From Diplolepis rosae (taxonomy: Eukaryota; Arthropoda; Insecta; Hymenoptera; Diplolepididae): DNA of 64,000 bases. Position 1 is the stretch's first letter, and every line of letters begins with the position of its first letter. The stretch lies in the NCBI GenBank assembly GCA_030998225.1, contig JAPYXD010000714.1, forward strand, positions 7,192,001 through 7,256,000, read 5' to 3'. The position numbers and the translations under genes were made by a program. Under the pieces are notes generated by a model. That model did no database searches. It was not told the origin of the DNA and saw only the letters and a program-made list of their open reading frames with translations. Shown in pieces: positions 43,348 through 54,905 of the stretch.

Positions 43348-45082
43348 AAACATTGAATATAATTTGCATAATATCCCAACTACTGAAAGAAATAAAATAA
43401 GAAGTGATGTTTCATATTGGTTACAAAATTTAGCTTTCAATATTAATATTTATAATATTGGTAGTCTTAATCAAACAACAACAATTTTACAGACAAAAAA
43501 CTTTATCAAAAATAATAATGATCTTATAATTTTAAATGCAGACAAAAGTAATAAAACAGTTATTATGAATAAAACTGACTATAATAGTAAAATATTCAAT
43601 CTTTTATCAGACACTTCTACATATATTAAATTAGATAAAGACCCTACTATTGATATTAATTTAGAATTAAAATCAACTTTATTATTTTGGAAAAGTAAAA
43701 AAATTATAAATGATAACACCTTCAAATGTTTGCACTCAAACACATGCATAGCTCCTAAATTCTATGGTCTGCCAAAATTACATAAACCTAATTGTCCACT
43801 AAGACCCATCACTTCTTTTATTGGCTCACCCACTTACAATTTATCAAGATGCATTTCTGAATCTTTACAAAAAACAGTTGGACTAAATGAATTCTATATA
43901 AAAGATAGTTGGAATTTCAAAAACAAAGTTAACAATTTAACTATACCTAAAAACTTTACTATTATTTCTTTAGACATTGTTTCCATGTATACTAGTATCA
44001 CATGGGATTTGATTGTAAAATCTACCAAAAATAGATGGAAAAGTATTAAACCACATACATTTTTAAATTACAAAGATTTTAATAATGCATTATTACTATG
44101 TTTAAACTCTGCTTACTGTAATTTTGATAATAATATTTATAAACAGATTAATGGTCTACCAATGGGTTCACCTCTTTCAGCCACTCTTGCTAATATTGTT
44201 ATGGAAGAAGCTGAAACCAAAATCATAAATGAACTAACTTATTACATTAAATTTTACTATCGTTACATTGATGATACATTAAACTGTCTACCAAAAAATA
44301 AAATTAATGATATTTTTGATAAATTTAATAGTATACACCCGAATTTAGTTTTTACAAAGGAAAATTCTATCAATGATAGCATTAATTTTCTTGATCTTAA
44401 TATTAAAGTAGAAAATAATAAAATTGTTACAAATTGGTACAGAAAACCAATTTGGTCTGGACGTTACTTGAACTTCTACTCTAATCATAGCCTAGCAAAC
44501 AAAATTGGTATTATATACTCATTGGCAGACAGGGCTATACTTTTATCACACGAAAAATACCACAATGAAAATTTAAATTTAGTCAAGGAAACCTTAGTTA
44601 AAAATGGATATCCATTAACTTTATTGAATGAAAAAATTGCCAATAGATACAAATATCTTCTAACTAATAAATATCAGAACAAAAAATTAGATGAAACTAT
44701 TGAGTCTAAAGAATTTAAAAAAATAATAACTCTACCTTACATTAATAATTTTCAAGAACAATTTCACAGAATATTTAAAAACTCTAATTTACAAATCATT
44801 TTTACTTATGACAACACTATTCAGCAAAAAATACTTAAGTCAGTTAAAACACCTACACCTACTAAATTTAAATACAACGTAGTTTATAAAATTAAATGTA
44901 TACAATGCAATAGTTTATATATTGGTCAAACTTGTAGATTTTTACATACTAGAATGTTAGAACATGCCAGATCAATTAAAAATTACAATAGTAATAGTAC
45001 TGCACTTGCACAACATGCTTATAAATTTAAACATAATTTTGACTTCAAAGAAGTAAAAATTTTAGAACATGAACAAAATTAA
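43348..45082 (+). CDS. Penelope-like reverse transcriptase and GIY-YIG endonuclease
   Basis: The 3' part of the Penelope ORF, open for about 577 codons. RT motifs: 'FYGLPKLHKPNCPLRPI', 'ISLDIVSMYTSI' (first catalytic Asp), 'GLPMGSPLSATLANIVME' and 'YYRYIDDTL' (catalytic DD). The last 100 residues are a GIY-YIG nuclease: 'VVYKIKCIQCNSLYIGQTC', catalytic Arg in 'LHTRMLEH' and the preceding CxxC typical of Penelope-like elements. These elements prime reverse transcription with an endonuclease nick. The ORF is about 770 codons when the hAT insertion is ignored and has no lesion other than that insertion and a missing start. Confidence 0.93.
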
Positions 45083-45694
45083 AAAAAAAGACTTTGCCTT
45101 GAAATGATTCATATCTACTCAATCTACAATTTTATACTGGTAACAACAAAAACACATTTTCAAAATACTTATTTATCATCAAACAATTTTATATTGATCA
45201 GTAATATATAAATCGTTTATAAATGAATCATATATTGCAACTATGTTAATTGTAAAAAAATTTAAAGGCTTGGAAGACACGTATTTATACATTATACCCG
45301 TATTATTATGTTTTAATATCTCATATTATGTATTGCATAATATATTTTAACCTTGAAAATATGCCAGCAGTTTTTATATACCATATTTAAAATTTTTAAG
45401 ACGATTAAAATATTCAATTATAATAATAATGAAACAAATTTTTAATCTCAAAAGCACCTTATAAGCACCCTGATAGTGATACCCCACTTTGGTACTGCAT
45501 TACTGAATCTACGTCACGAGAATCAGAAGGGAGCTCGTGACATTAAACAGCACCCAAATTTTCCGTGCTGAGTGAGGAATCGTGGTGGGAGAATGAGCCA
45601 CACTCTTTTCTCTGGTGAGGCCTGTCGTATGCCTTGCTCGATCCTGTCATTGTCGGTCGAGGTATAAATTAACGTAATTTACCACGTCACAAGA
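45083..45694. other. Gene-less AT-rich stretch
   Basis: Probable 3' end of the Penelope element followed by unassigned sequence; no gene seen. Confidence 0.4.
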
Positions 45695-45865
45695 CCGATG
45701 GAAAATAATCTAACAATCAATCTTGACAAATCTCCTATTTTCAGATCAGAAGTCAAATTTCTTGGACATATTTTAACATCCACTGAATAAAACCCGATCC
45801 AGACAAAATAGAAATTATACTAAATTTGCCCAGACCCAGACATTAAAAAGAATTGCGGGGATTTC
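45695..45865 (+). pseudogene. Gypsy reverse transcriptase fragment
   Basis: Readable as 'NLDKSPIFRSEVKFLGHIL' plus a decayed 'P.PDKIE' thumb region, the conserved end of Ty3/gypsy RT. Immediately truncated by a mariner fragment. Confidence 0.7.
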
Positions 45866-45879
45866 CAGGGTTTGAGGAA

Positions 45880-46335
45880 TTTAATTTTATACAAAATTTA
45901 CAAAGAATCATGCAGCGAAACAATTACTGGGGCTGTCTTCCAAACACAATTGATGAGATTAAATTGCGCACTCAAGGAAAAGCGCGTCCATCACTACTCC
46001 AGACACAACAAAGTTATTCTCCTGCATGATAATGCTTATCCACATGTTGCGGCGCCGGTCAAAACCTATTTGGAAACACTGAAGTGGGAAGTTTTACCCC
46101 ACCCACCATATTCACCAGACATTGCTCCTTCTGATTTCCACTCATTTCGATCGATGACGCATGGCCTGTCTGAGTAGCACTTCACATTATATAAAAATAC
46201 CCAAAATTGGGTCGATTCGTGAATAGCCTCAAAAGATGATTCATTCTTCTGACGTGGTATCTGTATGCTGCCAGAAAGATGGGGAAAAGTAGTAGTAAGC
46301 GATGGACAATACTTACTTCGAATAGAACATAAGGT
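45880..46335 (+). pseudogene. Mariner transposase C-terminal fragment
   Basis: Contains 'VILLHDNAYPHVA', 'HPPYSPDIAPSDFHSFRSM' and, after two stops, 'LPERWGKVVVSDGQYL': the second and third Asp of a DD34D mariner. Differs from the mariner at 36964 and belongs to another subfamily. The N-terminal half is missing. Confidence 0.85.
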
Positions 46336-47443
46336 TCCGTTCTTTCCCAAAAAATGCCCAATTTTTGATAAAAAACTTTGTACGAAGTGGTAGTAGGAAA
46401 AAATTTAATTTCTATTAACATCAATATTTTCTTTAAGTTTCCAGTTTCTTGCTTGAATAACAATGTTTTTCATTCTATAAGTAACTATACATAAAATCAT
46501 TACAATTCCTAAAATTGTAGAAAATCTATTTTGAACGCCTTCGTTTATTATTCCTGACACAAGGCACTTTTCCGACGATTGTGAAATTCCAGTACAAGGC
46601 AAAACGTAGCCAAGACGACGGCCAGTATTTCAATTTCACACGAGTGAAAAATGCTACTTAGGGTCGAGCGTCACACAATATTTTTTACCACGCCTGTGTC
46701 ATATGTCATAATCAGATCACCGTATCTCCGCTACTTTAAAGTTCAAGGACATTAAGTAATACATTTCAAGCCTAGAACTGTGAACGCTGCTCTGGGGATG
46801 GCTCAGCGGTGCTCAAGTCACACTTATAATGAAGGTGTGATAAAAAAGTATTTAGAGTCAGATATGATGCAATACTCAAATATTTAAAATTTGAAACTCT
46901 TGAACGTCTCAAAAAGTAAATTTTTAGCATTTGTAAAACAGTCTTATTTTTTGAATATCTGTTACATGTGTTTGAAAACTTGCCTTATTCGGGCTCAGAC
47001 AAACTATACTAAACCGTGTTTCAGTCTGGTGATTATTCCGAAAGTTCACGTTTTAAAAAAAACCTACAGCAACGAAAACGATGACCCAAAACGTAAGAAA
47101 TTTAAAATTTTCAAAAAATATATAATCGATTACCTAACCTGATTGTAATGTACCTTAGAATAATTTTGGTTGAAAACCCAAATGTTTTCGTAAAATTTGA
47201 TATAAATAAAACTTGAAAATCACTGAATTTCATTTATTTGCGTCATGTTCCACCTAGCGCAGTTTTTGGATGAGCAATATTGTGAATTGAGAAAGGAGTA
47301 AGGCTTTAAATACGATACTAGAAGTTTATTTTAAGGCGTTTCAATTTTTTTTTTTCAATTCATCAAAATATGAACAAAACTGAGATTAGAATGAGAAATG
47401 TTATAATCTCATTAGCATTATCTGAAATTATTTTTCTTTGCAG
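46336..47443 (+). other. End of the long intron, gene-less
   Basis: AT-rich. Ends with the acceptor TTTTTCTTTGCAG of the channel exon. No gene recognised. Confidence 0.55.
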
Positions 47444-47593
47444 TGCTGAAGCTTCTTAAAATGGCGAAGGGAATACGAGCATTATTAGATACTGTCATGC
47501 AAGCCTTACCCCAAGTTGGTAATTTAGGATTGCTGTTCTTCTTGTTATTCTTCATATTCGCAGCTCTTGGTGTTGAATTGTTTGGACGACTCG
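47444..47593 (+). CDS. Ca-alpha1T: T-type (CaV3) calcium channel alpha-1 subunit, exon for repeat IV S4-S5
   Basis: A 150-bp exon between TTTCTTTGCAG and GTAAGA, in phase with the exon ending at 6901. It encodes '[15 protein letters not shown]' (end of S4 with its Lys residues, and the S4-S5 linker) and '[19 protein letters not shown]' (S5), then 'LGVELFGRL' entering the repeat IV pore loop. The '[17 protein letters not shown]' string is diagnostic of CaV3 channels. The next exon, with the selectivity-filter Asp, is not found in the remaining 16 kb, so the following intron extends beyond the window. Confidence 0.93.
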
Positions 47594-48454
47594 GTAAGAT
47601 CACATAATTCTCTTTATTTTAGCTTCACATAATCAATGGTTCTTATATATATCTTATTGAATATAAATGAAGCATAACATCCAAGTATGGAAATGGAATG
47701 TAAGTTGATTATAGAATTACTTATTTATCAAGTTTCCTACTTAAGAGTTTCTTTCTGGGGGAAGAAATACATTCAAACACACTACCGAGTCAGTAGTGAA
47801 GGACTCCTTCATTAATGGCCTCACTGAATACCCCTTTCTCCTCCAACCCATGCCCACAGAATCCTTTTTCCCATTGGTCATTGGCTAATCCCACAGAGCT
47901 TCGTCTCGGTAGCTCAAATCGTGAACTTTGGTTCAATCACCATGCCTAAGCAGTTGACAGACTTTGTGGCCTCAATGCTCTTGCAGCCGATTTCGTCTCT
48001 CAGCGGCTCAAAGAAACTCTTCTGGCTCCTCGAGACAGTGATCTTAACGGTGGGCCCTTTTAACTACGCTTGCGTTAGACAGTAAACTTTCATTAAGTGC
48101 TACTGGCGGATGAATTCAAATTGCACATTGTTAAACAATTTTCATGAAGAAATTCAATCATTATTGCAAAGTTTGTAGGAATTAATATGTATAAAATGAC
48201 TTTATAACGAATATTATTAATTGTTCTTAGCTAGACCATATCAGAATTCAGAAAAAATTCGTTGTAAGTCTAGCTAAAAATAATTTTTAAATTGATTATG
48301 AAATCATGGTCTAATTATAGATTCATACAGGGTGATGAATGGGAAGGAGTGGAAATTAATTGATTTTCATTTATATGTTATCAAAATAACATAATAATAA
48401 TATTATAATTAATGATTGAATGAAATAATTCATGATGAATGAAATAATGATTAT
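47594..48454 (+). other. Intron, gene-less
   Basis: No coding signal; a GC-richer patch at 47790-48070 has no recognisable product. Confidence 0.5.
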
Positions 48455-48997
48455 TTATGTGCCTCAGCCGCGGAAACTCGTTCTTCCTTTACAGCCGAGA
48501 GTAAAGCAATGTTGTATATTCCGTTACAGAGGGATACAATGTAGAAATTGAACTGCGCATGTGCATTATAGTCTTACAGCGGAACGCAATCTATTTCTTA
48601 TTCTTCTTCTTTTGACTTCTTCTTCGTACAGCGTTAGCACTGACTACTACACAAGACCGATAAAATCAAAATGGCCGGGACTAGTCGCCAATTTGCGCCC
48701 GCTTCGTACAACTAGCGCAGCAAACAACTACAATAAGTACTAGATTAGATTCCAATGTACGCATAAATACTCGTATCCGCACCACAGTCACATAAAATAG
48801 AATATGTGCCAATGCACACAATTCGGGACATTGCGAGACTCGCGACAATGCTCGCAGGACTGATCGCGCCTCGGATTCTTCTCGGCTTTGTCTCGACTAT
48901 GCCTCACCCACGCCTCGACTACACCTTGGCTTCGATCTACTGCGAGCATTGTCGCTCGTCACGCAATCACCCTCATTGTGTGCCTAGGCACATAATA
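48455..48997 (+). repeat. Short inverted-repeat element, copy 3
   Basis: Ends TTATGTGCCTCAG and CTAGGCACATAATA. It carries the same TTC-rich tract and the longest core, with an extra 'CTCGACTATGCCTCACCC' stretch absent from copies 1 and 2. Internal inverted pair 'GACTCGCGACAATGCTCGCA' / 'TGCGAGCATTGTCGCTCGTC'. Confidence 0.72.
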
Positions 48998-49004
48998 TAC
49001 TATT

Positions 49005-49150
49005 ACTAAACCGTTTTTCTTCACACAGTGAAAGAAGTTTTGCTCGAAAAGTTCCTGATAACTTTTTCCGGTGATGGTACCTTTGTGAAACCGCAGATAA
49101 ATTACTTTGGAAGCAACAGCTGCCCATGCAGAGACTTTCAAAGGTTAACG
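49005..49150 (-). pseudogene. Tc1-like transposase fragment
   Basis: On the - strand reads 'SAWAAVASKVIYLRFHKGTI' then 'SYQELFEQNFF', the segment between the first and second catalytic Asp of Tc1 transposases. Too short for subfamily assignment. Confidence 0.6.
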
Positions 49151-49224
49151 TGGATTCGAAAGGGCTACATGTCGATTTTCACTTCCCCGAAAACGAAATT
49201 TTTTTTAATATACACTGAGAAAAT

Positions 49225-49465
49225 CCTACACTACTGGTTACTTCATTCTACATGACTTAGTCGTGTAGCTGAAAAAACATCACCTACGCGACTGAGTAAT
49301 GTAGTGGCACGAATCAATCGTTTTTCGACAGTAACTATTTGTGTCAGCTACACGAATGCTGCTGCAGTCAAGAGTAATCCCCCTACACTACTCTGTATTA
49401 ATGCTACACGATTGAGTCGTGTGGGCCACACAATTGAATCGTATATGTCACACGAATTTTTTCGA
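49225..49465. repeat. Array of short palindromes (CTACACGA...TCGTGTAG type)
   Basis: At least five degenerate copies of a roughly 20-bp palindrome related to CTACACGAttgagTCGTGTAG occur here, for example near 49240, 49270, 49340 and 49410. No gene. Confidence 0.5.
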
Positions 49466-50467
49466 CTGTCACAACGGAAATTTCTTAGATTGACAGTTGT
49501 AATTATGTGTTTTTTGTTCATGTTTTTATTCAAAATGTTAATATGAATGAGATTATTGACTTTACATCGGTTTGTGATTTACAATAAAACATTTCAATGA
49601 ATTTACTAATCACTAAAAATTATGCGTTGAAAATCGAATGATTAAGAATGAAAGATGTCATATAAGTGAAAAATAGATGTCGATCAAAATCTACTCCACC
49701 TACATCCAATATAGTTAAGTAGGGTTCAAGGGTATGAATGGGGCTCAAATATATACAATAACGACCTCTTTTTTTATTTTATGAAATTTCTTGTGGAGTA
49801 ACCTCTATAGCTATGTCATTTTCAGTAGTATTAATGGAACTGCGTCTTAAATTCCATCGTGGATTTTGACTGCTGCTATTCCAAACCAAGAAAATTACCT
49901 ATACTCAATAAAGAAAAACCTTTTTGCGCGAAAATAAGTTTTCTTGTCTTACTCATTGTCCAGAATGACAACTCTAGTTGTCACTATTCGCGCACTAGCA
50001 GATGCGAAGACACATAAACAAACACTATCCTTTTACCAATTGGTAATTTAATTTTGATTAGAAAAAATAAAAGCTGCTTCTAACCAGAAAAACATTTCTT
50101 TTCTGTTCCGATATCTAAATTCGTTCGAGACTCTCAGAAAACTGCGAATTTTATTTTGTCTCGAGCCGGCTCGTAAGGTCATCGCGAGGTAAACAGTAGG
50201 GGTTTTTGATTATTCAAGAAATTAGGATTGGGATGAACAAAAACGGCCAGAATAACTTAGAGTATCGCGCTAATGCTGATTTTAATAACTCGCGAAAAAT
50301 TTATCAATTATGTATTAAGGCAGTTGAAACATTTCACGTTTTTCAGTTCTTCAATTTATTAATTTTAAATTTTAAAAAAGCATCTGTTCAACAATTTTAT
50401 ATGATAAACAAAAAATATCGTTTCACAGGTAAAGTGCCCCGTAGGGCTACTGCAGACCACTCCAGCC
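49466..50467. other. Gene-less stretch upstream of the BEL element
   Basis: May contain the eroded 5' LTR and leader of the BEL/Pao element. No LTR end could be fixed. Confidence 0.4.
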
Positions 50468-50975
50468 ATGCAATTGTTACATCCAAAGAAAGCGAGTTCG
50501 ACGAGTCTTCATCACGTAACAGAGCCCGTTCGCCCATGCACGTCGATGGGGACGAGTCGGATTTACACCTTCATCCTGCAAGGCTTTCCAAAATTAGACC
50601 ATCCGACCTTCTCTGGTCGATACAAAGACTGGGAAGACTTCTGTGACCTGTCCACATCTCTTGTTCATGATGTTCCGCGGTTGGCTAACGTTACGAAGCT
50701 GGAATACTTGAAATCCTGTCTTACTGGTACTGCGGCCGACCTGGTCAAGGAGGTAGCAACAACAAACGCCAATTACGAATCCACCTGGCAATCCCTAAAA
50801 GCCCGGTTCTCGAACCCGCGATTAATTGTGGATACACACCTCACGGCACTGATGGAACTTCCACAGCTTAAAAGGGAATCCACAGAAGAATTGCGAGCCT
50901 TTAGCGATGAAACACAACGCATTGTTCGCGCGTTGACTAACCTCAGTATGCCGGTACAGCATTGGGACGTGTGGC
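50468..50975 (+). pseudogene. BEL/Pao gag, N-terminal part (DUF1759-like)
   Basis: From about 50540 the frame shows 'GFPKLDHPTFSGRYKDWEDF', 'VTKLEYLKSCLTGTAADLV', 'YESTWQSLKARFSNPRLIV' and 'MPVQHWDVW', the DUF1759 capsid-like domain of BEL/Pao Gag. It stops at a solo LTR inserted at 50976; the same frame goes on at 52848. The true start is not clear because the upstream frame changes near 50550. Confidence 0.85.
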
Positions 50976-52847
50976 TGTTACATCCCGGTAACATAAAATT
51001 TTTAAAATGTTCATTATTGCCCCTGCATACGAGCAATACGTAATACACAAGCGTAAATAAGTACTAAATACTCTTTAAATTTAGTCTTATGGTAATAACT
51101 ACCTGGACCGGGTAACTGTTCTACGGAGGTAAACTAATGCGCTACCTCACATCGATAAATCAGCTCGACACTTGGTAACAAGTGATAAAGAAGAGCATCG
51201 GTCGGTCCATATGGTAATTACCCGTGCGGTAATTAGTCAGTGAATCATGCCGCGCGTCGATAATATAGTGATGCAGCGCTAGTGACCTAACGAGATGGTA
51301 ACAGGTTACTGGCATGGCGCTATTAACATTGACTAATTACTGCTTTAATTAATAATTAATATACCATCCCTGTTAGCATTTAAGGATACAATTATTACTT
51401 ATATTGATAAAAATAATTTATTAATTAATCTTAAACCAGCCACAAATAAGAAAACATGTTATCACAAATATTGATTGATTGATTATAGAAAATCAATCAA
51501 TCAATCAATTATAGGCTGTAACACATAAAATATAAGCTACAACTAGGTAGATGCAGGTATTCTTAGTCATACCTGGCTTTACTTGTTGATTAGAAATAAG
51601 AATAGCTAAGAGAGAGAATAGAAGGGATATAAAATCCAAATTGCAGATCAACATGGACCAATAGTAATAGACCGTGGTGGAAGAAAACATAGATCTTTGA
51701 TAGAACGTGACTTTATACAGAATTGCGCCGCGCGTGACTTTATACAAATTTGCACGGCGCGTGACTTTATTCAATTTTGCGCGATCCACTCCCACTGCAG
51801 TCACTATTGGAAGATCCAATAATATATATACCCCAGATTCACCACTGGAGGTTTGTCATTAAGTTCCGAACAGTTGGACGGTTATTAGGTCTGGACCGGT
51901 AATTCAACGTCGTGAGCAGACCCTTCGATAAACGTAAGTCTCATTGGATTTCTATGAGCAACTCAACATTCGGTACTTGGTAAATAAAATCCTTGGTCCT
52001 TAAGTGGTGCAAGTCCGGAAACCGTAGTGCTAGATAGTTCCTTTGGATTACGTACATCGTCGTATTTAGTCGTGTCGGTTAATAGTGAATTATTTCTGAA
52101 ATCGGGACGAACTAACCTATCTTGTTAACAAGTGCATGTTTGATTCATTTCTCGTGTACTCAACAAGATACGTAAGCGGATAATTGATCACATCAGTTGC
52201 TGGTGGACTTGCATCCCTTACACCATACCTCCTGCAAAATTTATTGTTGTTTTGCTACCTCACGGAGACTCAAACGAAACCCAACTATCCTGCAAGGATT
52301 TGTGCGCGTTGACTTGCAATAATAGGAGTAATAAACGACAATTCTCTCTTTTGCCCTCTAATTTAAGAGGTAGACAAGTAAGTTATACATATAAATAAGC
52401 ATCTCAAAACTTATTATATCAACTATAACGCTGAATGTGGAGCGTGAGTTGTATACCTAGGCATCTCAAAACCTAGTATATTAGCGTAAAACATCCACAA
52501 TCAACTGCGGAAGTTACATATATAGGCATCTCAAAACCTGTATATTTGGCTCATATCCGCATAAAACTGACATCATTGCCTTCTTATCTTGAGGAGTAGT
52601 CTAAGTTACCACCTAAGTAACAAACTGTGCAACATTTTATTTATTCATAATAAATCATTTCATTTATTTATATATTCAGTGTTTTATCATCAGTGTGAAC
52701 AACTCAGTGCCCATAGATCTGACAAGTGACAACGTACCCACAAACAAAAATAAATTATCAGGCCTTACCAACCTGGTATAATCAGCTAACCTCCTCCCTT
52801 ACATCCAAAAATCCAACCTACCCTCGCCTTTTGCTCGGGACGTAACA
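50976..52847. repeat. Solo LTR (1.87 kb) in the BEL gag
   Basis: Flanked by TGGC on both sides (50972-50975, 52848-52851) and bounded by TGTTACATCCCGG and CTCGGGACGTAACA, which are inverted to each other. Gag homology resumes in frame right after it. Contains a threefold 62-65-bp repeat with conserved hairpins (52394-52545) and a repeated 'GCGCGTGACTTTAT' near 51725-51770. Orientation is not fixed; no coding sequence. Confidence 0.88.
52394..52545 (+). repeat. Three hairpins with an identical CATCTCAAAA loop
   Basis: Loops at 52400-52409, 52462-52471 and 52527-52536. Stems differ in sequence but pair in each case: AATAAG/CTTATT, CTAGG/CCTAG, TATAGG/CCTGTATA (one G-T pair). Spacing is 62 and 65 bases. 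Confidence 0.8.
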
Positions 52848-54905
52848 TGGCTTGTATACATTTTGGCTGGTCGTTTAGATCCTGAGTCTCGAAAACTTTG
52901 GGCGACCGACGTCAGTACAAAGGATCGAAAAATTATCGCAAGGGCTGCTGTCTCTGAAGCTGAGCCTAGTCGATTAGAGCGCTACCCGGAATTTCGAGAT
53001 TTTGTGGAGTTTCTTGAGCAGCGGTCTCAAGCCCTAAGTATGATTGCCTCTGAGACCAAAGCTCACAAAGGTTCAGCGATCGACTCAAGGCCACCACTCA
53101 AACTCGCTAAACAAGCCAATCGGGCATTTCATTTAAGCACAGGTTCAAAAAAGCAAAATCCTTACATAGCTGATCGAAAGTAGCCGCTCTGATCTCAAAA
53201 CCATTATATCGGTGCCTGCCCAACCTTTCTTGCAAAATCTCCTTACGGACGTCGGGATGATGTACGTCGTTTATCCCTGTGCTTCAACTGCATGGGTCCT
53301 CATAAATCTCAAAGATGTACATCTAAACGCAGATGTAAAGAGTGCCGTGATAAACAGCATTCGTCACTACACACCACCGCGCCTAGGCAGGCAGCAGCCA
53401 TTTTGAAATCAGTAAAAAGTACCTTCCACAAAAGTAGCGAGATGCAACCTGCTCCTCCATCCACTGTCTCCAGATTGACATCAAGTTCTCCCGCTCCATA
53501 GCAGGTGGTCTTACTTGCAACTGCCCAGATTACGCTTAGCGGCCCTGGAAGTGCTGAACTCCGTGTACGGGCCTTAGTTGATCAAGGCTCCGAAGCCTCC
53601 TTTATCAAGGAATCTATTGTACATTCACTCCAGTTACGCAAACATCGCGCAAGTATCCCGTTGACGGGTACGGGCGTATCACCCGCTGGTACAGCTCGTG
53701 CCATTGCTCAAGTTACAATAAGTTCAGTAGCTGACCCTTCCTTTCATCTTGACCCTGAAGCCTTGGTCCTTCCCCGTCTAACCTCTGAGCTCCCCCCTAG
53801 GTTTCCTATAGATCTTGACCTAAGCCAGTTCGATGGTCTTCAATTATCTGACCCTTCTTTCTATAAACCTAATTCAGTTGAAGCAGTCTTGGGGTCCGAT
53901 GTGTATTGTCGGATCCTGCGATCTGGGTTGCATCGCTTCCCACCTTCATCATTGATCGCTCAGGACACGGCGTTGGGTTGGATCGTCTCGGGATCGACAA
54001 AACCTGCCGTGCTGCAGCGGGCGGATTCCCTGCCACGAACGACCCTCGCGATTGGGCGTTGTAACTCTGACAACGGGTTGCAAGAGACCTTGCTACGTTT
54101 TTGGAGTGTAGAGGAGATCCCCGTTACCAGTAGCTTGATGAAACCAGAGGAAGAAGCCTGCGAGCGGCTATTTGTCAACACCTTTTCCCGTTCCGCGAAT
54201 GGTCGGTATGTCGTTCGGCTCCCTTTGAAAGCTGGGCTGCCAACAGCCTATGCTGAGACCTGACAAATGGCCCTAGGTTCGCTTTCCACTACCCATCGTC
54301 GTTTCTCTCGAGACCCTCGGTTGGCTGACGCATACCATGAATTTATGCGAGTCTATGAGGAATTGGGGCATATGGAAAGAGTCCCTGGCCCTCAAGTGAA
54401 TGATTCGCGAGCATGGTACATAGCTCAACACGCAATGATCCAACCAAGTCCTACCAAGTTGAAACTGCGCGTTGTCTTCGACGCTTCGCGACGCACCTCA
54501 AATCAGTATTGTTTAAATGACTTTTTGATGCCAGGACCCGCTCTTCAGGGTGATATCTCCTTAATAATGCTAAACTGGCGCAGATATCGCTTCGTGTTTA
54601 CAGCGGATATCATAAAAATGTTCCGCCAAATTCGCGTTCACCCTGAGGATCAGGATCTACAAAGAATCATTTGGGCTCCCAAACCTAACGAACCGCCTGT
54701 GGATTATCGTTTGACCACTGTCACATATGGGACCGAGTGTGCCCCATTTATGGCAATTCGCACACTTGCCCAGGTAGCTAAGGATGAACAGCATCATTAT
54801 CCTCTCGGAGCTCGTTGCCTCCAGCGTAATACCTATGTAGATCACATGTTCGCGGGGGCTCACAATCTTGAGATCGCGATCCAGAAACGATTCAGTTATC
54901 GGTGA
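52848..54905 (+). pseudogene. BEL/Pao gag end, protease and reverse transcriptase
   Basis: One frame with stops at 53181 and 53499 and 54261. It contains the Gag end ('LDPESRKLW'), two zinc knuckle-like motifs ('CFNCMGPHKSQRC', 'CKEC'), the aspartic protease 'VRALVDQGSEASFI', a linker domain ('YCRILRSG', 'LGWIVSG'), and the BEL RT fingers and palm ('LRVVFDASRRTS', 'FVFTADIIKMFRQIRV'). The catalytic 'YVDD' reads 'YVDH', which alone would abolish activity. GC content is much higher than in the flanking intron. Confidence 0.92.

Noticed and set aside
46891..47142. 83-codon frame just before the channel exon
   Set aside because: No domain, biased Lys/Asn composition expected of AT-rich intron sequence, and no splice sites that would join it in phase to the exon at 47444.
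47790..48070. Possible next exon of the calcium channel
   Set aside because: GC-richer, but none of the frames contains the CaV3 repeat IV pore-loop pattern, and no suitable splice sites in phase were found.
50773..51048. 91-codon - strand frame across the BEL gag
   Set aside because: Antisense shadow of the gag frame and it crosses the solo LTR junction.
52380..52560. tRNA-like or snoRNA-like structures
   Set aside because: The repeated hairpins have short stems and a fixed 10-base loop; they do not fit a tRNA cloverleaf or box C/D motifs.
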